Below, piece after piece: positions 46,989 through 57,640 of a DNA stretch of 64,000 bases. Every line of letters begins with the position of its first letter. Within the stretch, counting starts at the first letter, position 1. Where the stretch lies: contig NC_133300.1 of the NCBI RefSeq assembly GCF_005239225.2, forward strand, positions 15,219,875 through 15,283,874, given 5' to 3'. The notes beneath the pieces were generated by a model. It made no database searches. It worked only from the letters and a program-made list of their open reading frames with translations, and had not been told where the DNA came from. The position numbers were made by a program, and so were the translations under genes. This stretch comes from Populus alba. Lineage: Eukaryota > Streptophyta > Magnoliopsida > Malpighiales > Salicaceae.

Positions 46989-47130
46989 TCAAAGGAAAAA
47001 AAAGGTGGGCTCTACGACAAATATAGAATCTAGCTGACATCATGAGCCTTGATTGTCAACTAGAGAAAACAAAGCAAACATAGGCAATGACAAAAACATG
47101 CTAAGGCAAACAAAAGTTGGTTTACATTTT
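46930..47130 (-). other. Possible retroelement intron between protease and RT
   Basis: Ogre elements are known for an intron between protease and reverse transcriptase. Here the upstream frame runs into a T-rich stretch after PVVFQN (GTAAACC on the minus strand near 47122), and the next good frame resumes just after CCCGCTTTCAG (about 46920). The simple donor and acceptor I can pick do not agree in phase, so the boundaries are unproved. Confidence 0.3.
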
Positions 47131-47703
47131 GAAAAACCACTGGAGCTTCTTGTGTCACCCAATTCTGAAACTTTTCGCCTGGAGCCAGCTTGCGTACAAC
47201 GGTCTTGGCGGAGACTTCTTCTAGCGTATGGATCGTCAGCTGTGGCAGCGCTTCATCTTCTTTTCCCGCGACTGCTTTCACGTCATCCCTTTTCTTCTCG
47301 TTTCCCTCCAAGGTGTTTATGCTCATATGAGCCAGTTCTAGACCCAGGCTTCCGGCTCCTTTATCAGGTTGCATTATGAATGCAGCTTTTGTGAACGATA
47401 CGCTAAGGTGAGGGATTTCTAGCTTTTCTTCCTCAGGCTCTCTTCCTTTAATTCTAGCCATCCTTCTTGCCCTTCTCCGACCAGCAGCCACCGATAATCC
47501 TTTTGGTTAGGTTGATACCCTAACCCAAATCTTTGAGCAGCATTTTCCAAACTCGCCGACTTAACCCCTTCTGGTATCCTGCCAGTAAAGTTATACTGAA
47601 ATGGGATCCCGCGTTCTAAGAAGCATAGGCTTGCCATCCTGGCTGCTTCTGAGATCCTTGGCCTTCTTAACACAGTGTTCTCCGGCACCCAGTCGGTGTT
47701 CAC
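47060..47703 (-). pseudogene. Protease-RT linker region of the Ogre-like element
   Basis: Two overlapping frames (47703-47419 and 47491-47060) share one shift near 47450-47490. They carry RRPRISEAARMASLCFLERGIPFQYNFTGRIPEG and RFGLGYQPNQKDYRWL, the segment usually found between protease and RT in Tat elements. No enzyme motif. Confidence 0.55.
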
Positions 47704-48226
47704 GATCTCGAAAGCATGATATTGTTATCCTTGCAATCTTCCACTTCGATGAAAGGCACAGCCACATTCTTTATCAAGGATATTGCCTCCTCGGCCTTTA
47801 CAGTTACCAACATCCCATTCATGATATACTTCAGGCATTGGTGCAATGACGAAGCTACTGCCCCCGCTGCGTGGATCCAAGGTCTTCCCAACAACATACT
47901 ATAGGAAGGGTGGATATCCATAACCTGAAGTGTCACTAGAACATTTGCGGTCCCACATATAGCTCCACTTCTAAAGTCCCAAGTATTGGCCTAGGTGAGC
48001 CATCATACGCTCGGGCCATCATAGTACTTGGCTTCATATGAGATTCATCAATCGGCATTTCCTCCAGAATGTGCTTTGGCAACACGTTGAGGGCTGAGCC
48101 ATTATCGACGAGCACCTTCCCTACAATACAGTCTTTGCACCTAACAGTAATGTATAAAGGCTTGTTGTGTCCAGTACCCTTCAGCATCAAGCTCATCAGC
48201 CGTGAAGTAGAGGTAATTAGTTGCAT
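47700..48226 (-). pseudogene. Aspartic protease of the retroelement
   Basis: The frame 48226-47936 has the active-site segment GKVLVDNGSALNVLPKHIL (D-N-G rather than D-S-G, as is usual in this lineage) and the second conserved part ILGTLEVELYVG. It continues in another frame at 47936-47700 with SYSMLLGRPWIHAAGAV, the flap-distal LLGRPW motif. One frameshift near 47936 separates them. It would cut the Gag-Pol polyprotein. Confidence 0.75.
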
Positions 48227-48452
48227 GGATCCTCCCTACTAAATGCTCCATGGTTTTATGCTCAATTGTCTTGAGGTACATATGCCTCATTCAATACCTT
48301 TTGCAAGGCATTTCGATGCAGCTCAGAGCTGAGTATCAAAGACATAAGGGAGATCCGCGCTGGAGTCTTTTTTAGTTGATCCACTATGCAATATTCGCTA
48401 TGCTTGATCAACTTCAAAAAACTCATTCGACTCTTCTTCCGTTACCGGCTTA

Positions 48453-50440
48453 TTAACTTCGGGAGCTTTGTCCAAGGTCTACCACTTCCTTACCCTTTTC
48501 CTTTCTCCACTCTTCAGGCGTAAAGCAACGACCACTCCTGGTCAAACCACTTATCTCCGTCTGGAACAAAGGAAGAGTCGCTCGAACATCGGAGGCATAC
48601 CCATAATTATACGGCATGGCATTGTGATTCTCTTTTGTGCAGGACGGTTTAGTCAAGACCAGCCTTGGGGGCCCATTTGCAGTCTGTTGGATCCTGCAAA
48701 CTCCTGCCATCTCATCTTGGCCTTCCATCATGCTTACCTCACGCCTGCTCTCCATGGGTTCAATCCTCAATTGTCCCATCTTCAACATTTTTGCGATCTT
48801 TTTGCAAAACTCTGCACAATCCTCAATGTGATGTCCATCTCTTTCGTGGGAACTCACAGTAGTCACCTCTCTCCGATTGCCTTACCACCTTTGCCTCTAG
48901 AAGTCCTGATTGTACTAACATGTCGTACAACCTTTTCATCGGCACCTTCAAAACCTTGCCTTGATTTCCCCCTTCGATCATGCCTATTCCACCACTATTT
49001 GGAGCATGCTTAGGCAATGGGTTTGAATTAACATTGGGCTTGTCTTCAAAGGATACCCATCCCGTCTTAATAAGCTCCAATAACCTCTTCTTGAAGGCAT
49101 AGCAGGTTTCAATCCCATGCCCAGGATTGCCCCCATGGTACTCGCAAGACAACTCAGGCTTGTACCAAATTGGGAATGGTGGTTGTAGTGGTAGGGTAGG
49201 GATAGGAGCTACTTGTCCAATGCTCAACAGCTTGGCATACATGTCTTTCAATGGCATGGGTAAAGGCGGCAGTTGTTCTGAAGTGTATTTTGGGTGTGGT
49301 CTTTGGTAGTGATCTTGGTAGTGATTTGGTAGTTTGGTTGGTTATTTGTTCGGTTAGGTGAAAAAGATTGGTTAAAGTTTATGCGTGAGACTTGAGCGGT
49401 AGGTGCTTGTGGACTACGAAAAATTTACTTTCTTGCCTTTGTACCCATCCTCCAAATTGTTAACGTCACCTTCTCTTTTCCTCCCAACAAAACCTTTCTT
49501 TTCTAAAGGCTCCGCTATGCGCCCAGCTTTAATTCCTTGCTCTATTCTTTCGGCCACGCGTACAACATCATAGAAATGTTGGGATGAGCTACCCATTAAA
49601 TGCTCATAGTAAGGTGCCTTGAATGTATTGGCGAACAAAGTCACCATCTCTGTTTCTATTAACGGGGGTTGCACATGCATGGCCTCGTCCCTCCATCTTT
49701 GCGCATAAGCCCTCACTGACTCTTGGCTTCTCTTTTCCAGTGACATGAGGCTCGTTCGATCTGGAGCAATTTCTAAATTGAACTTGTATTGCTTTAGGAA
49801 AGCCTCCACTAAGTCCTTCCATTTCTTAATCTTGACATTATCCAGCCTCATGTACCAACTTAGCGCAGACCCCGATAGACTGTCTTGGAAAAAGTAGATC
49901 ATTAACTTATCGTCATGAATCACCTCAGCCATCTTATTGCAATAAGATCGAAGATGAGTGTTCGGGCATTCCAACCCAGTGTACCTTATAAACTCCGGTA
50001 TCCTAAAATCTTTTGGTACCGTAAGGTTTGGTACCAAGCATATTTCCGACGCCCGCATGGGCGTCAAACCAATCATTTCCCTCAACTGCTCTTAACCTTT
50101 CTTCTAATGCTGATATTTTGTCCTCGTTCACAGAACCAGTGGACCTATTATCGGAAGGCCCCTCGGCTGTTAAATCTACAGTGGTGCGAGCTTGAGGGGG
50201 CTGAATGGGAATAGCAGGTGCAAAGTGCTGCCCCGTTGCTGAATCTGCCCCTAAGTTCTGAGATAACCCCGGGACATGAACTGACGGTGCTCCTATGGGT
50301 GGTTGGGTAGACGTTCCTTCTCCGTTCTTGGTTCTTAACAGTTGCTCAAGCAGGCTGGTCAGTCGAGAAACTTCATTTTTCACTGATTCCAACTCGGTCT
50401 GGTAGTGCGACTCTAATTGAGCTCTTTCCTCGTTTTCCAT
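48453..50440 (-). pseudogene. Gag of the Ogre-like element, frameshifted
   Basis: It starts at 50440 with a coiled-coil-like N-terminus (LESVKNEVSRLTSLLEQLL). The capsid region is in 50085-49414: FIRYTGLECPNTHLRSYCNKM, FFQDSLSGSALSWYMRLDNVKIKKWKDLVEAFLKQYKFN, then LEKRSQESVRAYAQRWRDEA, the Retrotrans_gag signature. The frame 49257-48823 has a zinc-knuckle-like CEYHGGNPGHGIETCYAFK, and a second such block (HHIEDCAEFCKKIAKML) lies in 48866-48453. At least three frame changes break it. It would form the RNA-packaging particle. Confidence 0.78.
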
Positions 50441-50791
50441 TCTTGATCTTGACCGGGTTTGGTGGACTCTGGATATGGGACCTATGTTTCACGATCTGGC
50501 ATGCATATGATGAATTAAAAAACAAAATGTATGAAGAGAATGCGATGCATATGTAATGTGTGTATATATATATATATATATATAATATTATGAGCCGATT
50601 CATGACTTTCGCAACCTTTAAACAAGATTTCTGAGTTGACCGGATTACCAAAAAGGAGGGTTTGCCAAGTTCTTATCATAGTGGCTTACTCAACACATTA
50701 AGAAAGGAAATACGTCATGGACTTCTTATAAATAACATAGTTGCTCATACAAAACAATAATGGAAAAGAGAAGTCCTATACATTGCCACTT

Positions 50792-53100
50792 CTAAAAGGC
50801 GTTTCCCCTATTAGCTAAATCCCTAATAAAACAGACCATGGCCCCCATGTATTCTCGATACTTTGAACCGTCATTTCCAACTTCGGTGGCTTGCTGTTGC
50901 AACCTTTCCGCACAACGGGCTACGTGCTCAACCTGTTTTGACATATGTCTTATCTTATCATGGAATACAGCGTTATCTCCGATTATTGCTTCGTTGCTGG
51001 CTCCTAATGCTTCATTGCTTCTTTCCAATACTCGCACCATATTCTCTGATTGTGCCAACTTATCTCTTGTGCTCTGTAGCTCCTCCTTTTCGATGTCCAG
51101 CTCTGCTATTTTGGAATTGATTTGAACTGCGAAGCTGTCCATGTAGTCTTGGCATTCTTGACGCTCTTGCTTAGCCTTGCTCATCTCTTCTTCCATCTCG
51201 AAGTAGTGGCTTTCTCAACTCCCTTAACTCTTCTTCTCGTACCTCGATCTCCGATTTGTAAAGCCCTTATTCTTCCTTTTGAAGACTCAGCTCTCTTCTG
51301 GTAATCTCTCATGTCAGACTCAGCGGCCCTTCTCGCATTTCTTTCTTCCTCTAGTTGCACCATGTATTGAGCTCTAACCTTCCTTCCTTCTTCTATATCG
51401 AGGTTGGCTAGACGATTCTTCTCCTTTTCAACTTCTATTTTCTTTAAAAGAAGTTTCCTTCCCTTCTTCAAAGAATCCATCGTCTCCTTATCAACATTCA
51501 CGCCTTTTGTTGCCCTCCTAACCTTAGCCAATTCTTTTTCTGCTATCCCATTTCTTCTTGACCAACTCATCATAATCAGCTATTCGACTCCTCAACTCAG
51601 CCTGGACCCCTGTTGTTATCTCTTCAGCTACCTCAGCCTTTTTCTGCCATTCCTTTAGAGACATTAGCTGCTTCTCTTGTTTTTCTAACCGCTGATTCAG
51701 GAAAACTCTCTCATCGTATTTTCCTCCTCTAGCTGGTTCTCTAACAGTTGTTGTCGCCCCTTACTTCTGTTGAGTTCTATTATACACTGGTCTAACTGCT
51801 TTCTTAAATCATCCTTTCTTTCCCTTTTCTGTGGTTCCATAGCCGCCTCAGACTGTTCTTGTGTAGAGAGACCCTTCACTTCAGAAAAATCTTCATTCCT
51901 CCAAACTATATAATTATGGCTGAATGAGGTTTCAAAACTGCTTCCTTCTTCTCTTTTCACCTTCACGGGTCTTTCCCAATCCTGTCGGATAAGCTCCATT
52001 TCTTGGATGAACGGTTGGTGCTTGAATAACCCAATGAAATCAGCTAAACCCAAGGTTCTTGGCGTATATTGCATTCCGCCAAACTGCCTTGTTACGAGGG
52101 CGGGCGCATAGCTGATGTAACCGGTTACACCAATTAGAGGAACCCATGTCTTGTTTCCGCAGCTCATTGTGCAAATAACGTTGTTCATCCACGGTGCCTT
52201 CCATTTGAAGTTGCTACTTGGCAATGTTGCATACTTATCCCTCCATGCCTTCTCATCCCAATTCTTCAAGTCTCATCTATGGTAATCTTTAATGGTCGCA
52301 AGTCAAACCACCAAAAGTTGTTTGAAGATGTCTCTCGGTGCTTCGATATGACTAATTATCCATAGGTACAACATAGGGACGCAACATCTCATTGCCCCTT
52401 TTCCATGTGTCCGGCAGTGACTAAGAGATAACATGGTTTCCCCCAAGATGGCTGAGGAAGGATTTGATCCGGTCACGCTCATACTCGACGAAGACACTTG
52501 CTGCTTCTAAACTGATGACCCCAGTTTCGGAAGGGAACAACACTTAGCCCAAAAATGGCGAAGGCCACCAACCTATAACGCTCGTCTCCCAACTTGCCTT
52601 CTTCGGCATTTTTCTTCATTCGGGCTTCAATGACCTTCCATTTAAAACCCCCTTCAGCGACTCTACACTGGCTGATCTTTCCTAAGCTTAATAAGTTGAC
52701 TACTTCCGAAGCTGTGTCTTCAAATCTGCGTCGGTGGTAGATTCTGTGGCTGTTCATTTGGAAAGTCCAGAATTCTCTCATATATTCTTCCAAGGTGGGT
52801 GTCATATCGATGTTTCCAAAGGTAAAACACCGATAACTTGGATCCCAAAATCTCAGAAGGGCTTTGATCGCCGCCTGCTTGTACAGGTAACCTCATTATC
52901 TGTGCAATTCTCCCATATCTTCCTTTCAAACAAAGTCTCGTCGACATATTCCATGATAGGCAGCAACTTTCCTAAGTCGTTGACCATGTGATTTACCTTG
53001 GTAATGCATGGTAAACCACTAGTATCGATTCTTGGGCATTTTCCTTCGGCAATCTGAGCCAACTCAGACTCTTGTCCATATTCTTGGAAGAGAGGTACTT
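50792..53100 (-). pseudogene. ORF1 upstream of gag: plant-mobile-domain-like plus coiled coil
   Basis: In element order: KVNHMVNDLGKLLPIMEYVDETLFERK; LLRFWDP-type core (53062-52720, broken); TPTLEEYMREFWTFQ (52805-52479); WKAPWMNNVICTMSCGNKTWVPLIGVTGYISYAPALVTRQFGGMQYTPRT (52269 on); then long coiled coils (LRKQLDQCIIELNRSK, ..., MEEEMSKAKQERQECQDYM) to a stop at 50792. At least five frame changes. The N-terminal part resembles the DUF7745/plant mobile domain-like group and the fragment at 12365-12000. Extra ORFs before gag are known in Ogre-type elements; function unknown. Confidence 0.65.
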
Positions 53101-53597
53101 AGTCATGATTTCAGCTCAAAAACCTGGGTTGATGAATTCAAATTATTAATCGTGATGCAAAATGAAAGTAAGATTCACAACCTAAGGACAAGCTCTAATT
53201 ATCAGTGAGAGTGGGTAGTTTTTCTATCTGGTCTGAAAGGGTCTCATATCTGCCCAGTGACGTTCTTCGTAAAGAAAGTATGGGGGCGTTGCAAGAACAG
53301 TTAAGACACGTATGCCCACCATTACCAAGCAGGCACTCAGATATGAGTTGGGTGTTTCACGCATTTAAACCCTGACCAATAGTCTTAGGGTAAATCGCTA
53401 ATTCCCCACCTTAACTTAAAGCTTGTGTGTTGCTTTTCAGAATAAAGCAAGTGATGCATGAGACAATTGTATAGAATGCATGAATAATATGAGTAGAATA
53501 AAATAAAATAAATACGAAAATAAAAAGGACAGGCATATTAACAATAAACACACAAACACACCAATAAATCAGACAAAACAAAGCTTAGTCTACAAGA

Positions 53598-53615
53598 TCC
53601 CCAGTGGAGTCGCCA
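53598..53615 (-). other. Primer binding site, tRNA-Arg-like
   Basis: The minus strand reads TGGCGACTCCACTGGGGA three bases after the LTR end CGACA. It is complementary to a tRNA 3' end TCCCCAGTGGAGTCGCCA, one base different from the plant tRNA-Arg end as I remember it. Tat/Ogre elements use such a site. Confidence 0.75.
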
Positions 53616-53618
53616 TTC

Positions 53619-54218
53619 TGTCGCACGTGTGCGGCGTTGCGGCGAAAATTATATATAGTTGTTCCATTTTCTTAATCTGCAATGTAAATCTATCTATATC
53701 TATGGGGATACAAGAAAATACTGTCTTTTATTGGTAGAAAAATGGAATGGGAGTCGCCACCTAGTATTTTGGTCACTAGGAACCCTAACTGGTCTCAAAG
53801 ATCGGGTACGGGGACTGGTTGCGTAAAGGGAAGGTATCAGCACCCCAAATACGCCTTACCTAAGGTAAGCTGCATTGTTTTATTGTCTGATAAAATCTAA
53901 GGTATTTTTCGTGTTTTTCTAGTTGTTGGTCTGTCTATGGTTCAAGAAAAATCCTCCTCGGTAAGAAAGGCTTTATCTTATCGGGTAAAATCCTAACCGT
54001 TCTAACGTCCATACCAAAATTTTCATTAATAATATTTAGGAATACGTTTTACGTATAAATTCGTAATCCCAAATACTAAAAGAAAACAAAAAAAGATTTT
54101 TGATTTTTGAAATATTGGCCTAGTTCTCATGGCTTAAATAAACTGGTTATTAAAGCCAAAATGCATGGCTAATACATATATTGTTTTGAAAATTTTCTTT
54201 GTTGTGAAAATATGATGT
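53619..54218 (-). repeat. 5' LTR of the Ogre-like element, cut by the gap
   Basis: Matches 39273-39870 almost perfectly: about four differences in 600 bp, most of them one- or two-base indels. The remaining ~2.2 kb should lie in the assembly gap. Confidence 0.9.
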
Positions 54219-54718
54219 NNNNNNNNNNNNNNNNNNNNNNNNNNNNNNNNNNNNNNNNNNNNNNNNNNNNNNNNNNNNNNNNNNNNNNNNNNNNNNNNNN
54301 NNNNNNNNNNNNNNNNNNNNNNNNNNNNNNNNNNNNNNNNNNNNNNNNNNNNNNNNNNNNNNNNNNNNNNNNNNNNNNNNNNNNNNNNNNNNNNNNNNNN
54401 NNNNNNNNNNNNNNNNNNNNNNNNNNNNNNNNNNNNNNNNNNNNNNNNNNNNNNNNNNNNNNNNNNNNNNNNNNNNNNNNNNNNNNNNNNNNNNNNNNNN
54501 NNNNNNNNNNNNNNNNNNNNNNNNNNNNNNNNNNNNNNNNNNNNNNNNNNNNNNNNNNNNNNNNNNNNNNNNNNNNNNNNNNNNNNNNNNNNNNNNNNNN
54601 NNNNNNNNNNNNNNNNNNNNNNNNNNNNNNNNNNNNNNNNNNNNNNNNNNNNNNNNNNNNNNNNNNNNNNNNNNNNNNNNNNNNNNNNNNNNNNNNNNNN
54701 NNNNNNNNNNNNNNNNNN
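54219..54718. other. Assembly gap, 500 N
   Basis: Exactly 500 Ns. The left edge is inside an LTR that needs about 2.2 kb more. The right edge is inside the NB-ARC exon of TNL-4, equal to about position 15340 of TNL-2, so the first two-thirds of that exon and its upstream intron are also missing. The true gap must be several kb. Confidence 0.95.
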
Positions 54719-55433
54719 GTATCCCTTGAATGGGGAAGTGCGATTATAATAGACTAACAATGATATTCCTGACCCTGAAATTATTGATGTGCTTCGCATT
54801 AGTTTTGATGTTCCTACTATGAATTAGAGAAGATACCCAACCCCTATTTTTAGACATTGCTTGTTTCCTGAAGCGGGTTTAAAAAAGAATCCTTCGAATA
54901 ATAAGGATACTTGACAGCTGTGTGAGGATTCCATGCACATATAGGAACGCAAGTTCTTATTGAGAAATTCTCTCTCATAAGTGTACTTCTCGGGAATCAA
55001 GTCCTGGATGCATAATTTATTGCAGATTACATAATGGTAATTGAAATTTCGTTCGTTTGAAATCCCGTCCCATGAAGAGCCTGGAATCGAAGCTCTTAGA
55101 TGTGGACATACAAGGATGTCTGCCTCGCCCTGACATTGGACAAGCACCAGTAGTACTGATAGAGACATTATCCATAGATTTCATAAAGTTCATTTTTAAT
55201 TTACGCCTCCATCTCTACTTTTTGTATTTGTTTTTTTTAGTTGTATTTCTTTTGGTTGACAGGGTAAAGAAATAATAGAAGCCATATTCTTGGACATGCC
55301 TGGATTAAAGAGGCACAATGGAACATGGAAGCCTTCTGCTAAAATGAGCAGACTTAAGATTTGCTCAAAATATCAACCAACGTGCAGCTTTCTGAAGGAC
55401 CTAAAGATCTTTCCAAATAAGTTGCGATTCTGA

Positions 55434-55438
55434 ATGGC
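55434..55438. other. Target site duplication ATGGC (left)
   Basis: ATGGC before the left LTR, repeated at 61032-61036 after the right LTR. The uninterrupted TNL copies read GAATGGCATTC here once. Confidence 0.9.
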
Positions 55439-55861
55439 TGATGCATCCTTGCCTTTGCTAGCATCTGCCTTTGCTTGACTAGCTTGGCATCGTAATAATC
55501 AGTTTCAAAGTATTTGCAATCCGTTTTTATTTTTCTTTGACATCATACAATAACTGCCCATATCCTTATTTAATTACTGTTTTGTTATTTCCTTTACTGT
55601 GTCCATTAAAGTTGGTGGAACAATGGTACTGTTTTATGTAACGGATAATTAAATTGCTTAATTATCTAATTTCAATTGTTTGTAATTTTCAGTTTATTTG
55701 TAATTTGGCTATTTAAAAGCCTCGTTCTAAATGAGTAAAACAGATTAAGTTTCATGAAGTTACTTGTTCATTACTTGGAGAGATTCAAATGAGTTTCAAG
55801 ATATTGGTGAGATTCTAATTTTCTGAAAGCAAAAATTGTTTGCAATTTTTATTGAGACACA
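55439..55861 (+). repeat. 5' LTR of the chromovirus-like element
   Basis: Matches 60620-61031 but with about ten small insertions, the same error style as in the neighbouring 54719-55438. Promoter-like features are not clear. Confidence 0.85.
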
Positions 55862-57020
55862 AATTGGTATCAGAGCAGGTGATTTTGATTTTCAAAAACT
55901 TCTTATGCAAAAACCAGAAGTGGTCATTCGTATAACATCATGGATAAGGTTCAATTTTCCGCAGCTCTTCAAATCCCAACCAAACACCGACCACTTTACA
56001 ACAGCCTCATACAAGTTTTCAACAACACATGTGATCAATATGTCTCAACTTGAACGAGTGATGATGCATCGTCTGGATGTAATTGACGAACAGCCAGCAA
56101 TAGAGAAGTGGACGACCACAGAGGGAAGCCAAAACGATGATAACTTAATTGTCCGCCAGCTGTGCAGAAGACGAGAGGGGGTTGGGGACAGCGAAGATTT
56201 TTTGAAAAAATTGAGGAAGTGCAAGCTGGCGGGGTCAGACAAAGGGCTGCTACATGGACAACCACGCGATACAGATGTTCAAAAAAACATTTTGGGGATG
56301 ATTAACCAGACGCATGAAGGTGGAAGTAGCAAGATTTCTATGGCAAACTCAATCCGGGAAGCATTTTTTGATTGGATATACTTCACTGGAAGATTACTTT
56401 TTGATTGGTTCTCAGTACCTGAAGAACGCAAGGTTCAGTTTGTCAAATTAAAGCTGAAAGGATCAGCCCGTGCTTGGTGGAGCAGTGTGGAAGAGAGGCG
56501 TAGGCGAACTCGTCAAGCCACTATGATAGAGTGGGAAGACATGAAGGCACGGTTAGAAGCAAAATACTTACCCGTAAACTATGAACAACTCATCTATGAA
56601 GACATGCTCCAATGGAACCAAAATTACAGAACTACAGTGGACCAGTATACAGAGCGATTTCACGAACTAACAGTGAGGAGCAAGACCAACGAAACCGAGT
56701 CTCAAGTATTAGCTCGGTATTTGAAGGGATTGAAACCTGAGATTCGCAGAGACATGTTGACGGCCCGACTGTATAATGTTGAGGAAGCTTACCAGCTGGC
56801 TTTACAATTTGAGAGACAGACCTCAGGTAACACACGACGTTTTTATTCTGCTGACACTGGTAATTTTCGTTTCCCAGTCTCTCCAATGCAAAGCACAGTC
56901 GAATCACAAGAGGAATGTGTGTAAAATGGCGATGTTAAAGGAAGAGAAAAGGCGTTCGGAGAGGGACCCCAATGTTACAAATGCAAAGGACGTGGACACT
57001 TTGCAGTGGTTTGTCCCACT
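55836..57020 (+). pseudogene. Gag with zinc knuckle, chromovirus-like element
   Basis: The capsid region is open to 56924: EAFFDWIYFTGRLLFDWFSVPEERKVQFVKLKLKGSARAWWSSVEERRRRT, WEDMKARLEAKYLPVNYEQ, DQYTERFHELTVRS, ESQVLARYLKGLKPEIRRDM, the Retrotrans_gag family. Past a frame change the sequence at 56971-57012 reads CYKCKGRGHFAVVC, a CX2CX4HX4C RNA-binding knuckle. The true start is uncertain; frame openness from 55836 overlaps the primer site. Confidence 0.78.
55865..55876 (+). other. Primer binding site, tRNA-iMet
   Basis: TGGTATCAGAGC, complementary to the 3' end of initiator methionine tRNA and standard for plant LTR retrotransposons, three bases after the LTR. Confidence 0.9.
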
Positions 57021-57224
57021 CGAGATCAGAGAGTGCTATAATATATGTGAGAGGACCTGGTGTTTGATTATGATTATGAGAGTCACCATGATGAAAAACC
57101 ATATCCTAGAAGAAACTGATTCCAAGGAAGAACGAATACAAGCCACTGATCTACCTATTTGTGTGATGCAACATGTTTTGACAGGGCATCAAACTAAAGA
57201 AGATGTGGACCGTGACTGGAGGAG

Positions 57225-57640
57225 AACCAATATTTCTGCATACAAGGGTCCGCCTACGGAGACAAAGCTCTGAATGTTATCATCGACAACGGTAGCAGCA
57301 TGAATGTTGTGGCCAAGGAAATAGTTGACCGTCTTGGTCTTACCCAAGAGACACATCCCACGCCATATCGGGTGAGTTGGATTAATGACAATAATTCAAT
57401 TTTGGTTCAAAGGCGCTGCCTCGTGAAATTTTCATTTGGCAAGAAGTACGAAGACCAAGTTTGGTGTGATGTCTTTGCCAATGACTATATGTATCTGTTT
57501 TGGGAAGGCCATGGATGTAATGATAGGCATGTCAATTATGATGGTCTGGAGAATACCTACTCATTCAAAATGCTCTGGTCTGTGCGTGCAGGATCGGAGG
57601 TGTATTGGAACCACCCACATCTCTGCGTTTGAAGGCCCTA
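57225..57640 (+). pseudogene. Aspartic protease, chromovirus-like element
   Basis: VIIDNGSSMNVVAKEIVDRLGL (about 57275-57340) is the active-site segment, D-N-G type. LVKFSFGKKYEDQVWCDV follows. The conserved LLGRPW-like block appears in the shifted frame as CFGKAMDV near 57495-57520, so at least one indel lies between. Confidence 0.7.

Larger units (their letters stand above)
39273..54218 (-). mobile_element. Tat/Ogre-type Ty3/gypsy retrotransposon (minus strand)
   Basis: In element order (right to left): 5' LTR from 53619 into the N gap, tRNA-Arg-like primer site, ORF1, gag, protease, reverse transcriptase, RNase H, a second archaeal-type RNase H, integrase, 3' untranslated region with a hairpin array, purine tract (42059-42072), 3' LTR (39273-42058). 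Internal length is about 11.56 kb. An extra ORF before gag, two RNase H domains, a tRNA-Arg primer site and long 3' untranslated repeats are hallmarks of the Tat lineage including Ogre. The LTR copies are nearly identical over the 600 bp that can be compared, so insertion is recent. Coding frames are broken by several indels, many in homopolymers. Confidence 0.88.

Noticed and set aside
54134..54799. ORFs spanning the N gap
   Set aside because: They consist of undetermined bases.
54719..55438. Ancient pseudogenisation of TNL-4 exon 2
   Set aside because: The indel style crosses into the young LTR and stops further from the gap, so sequence error is the simpler reading.
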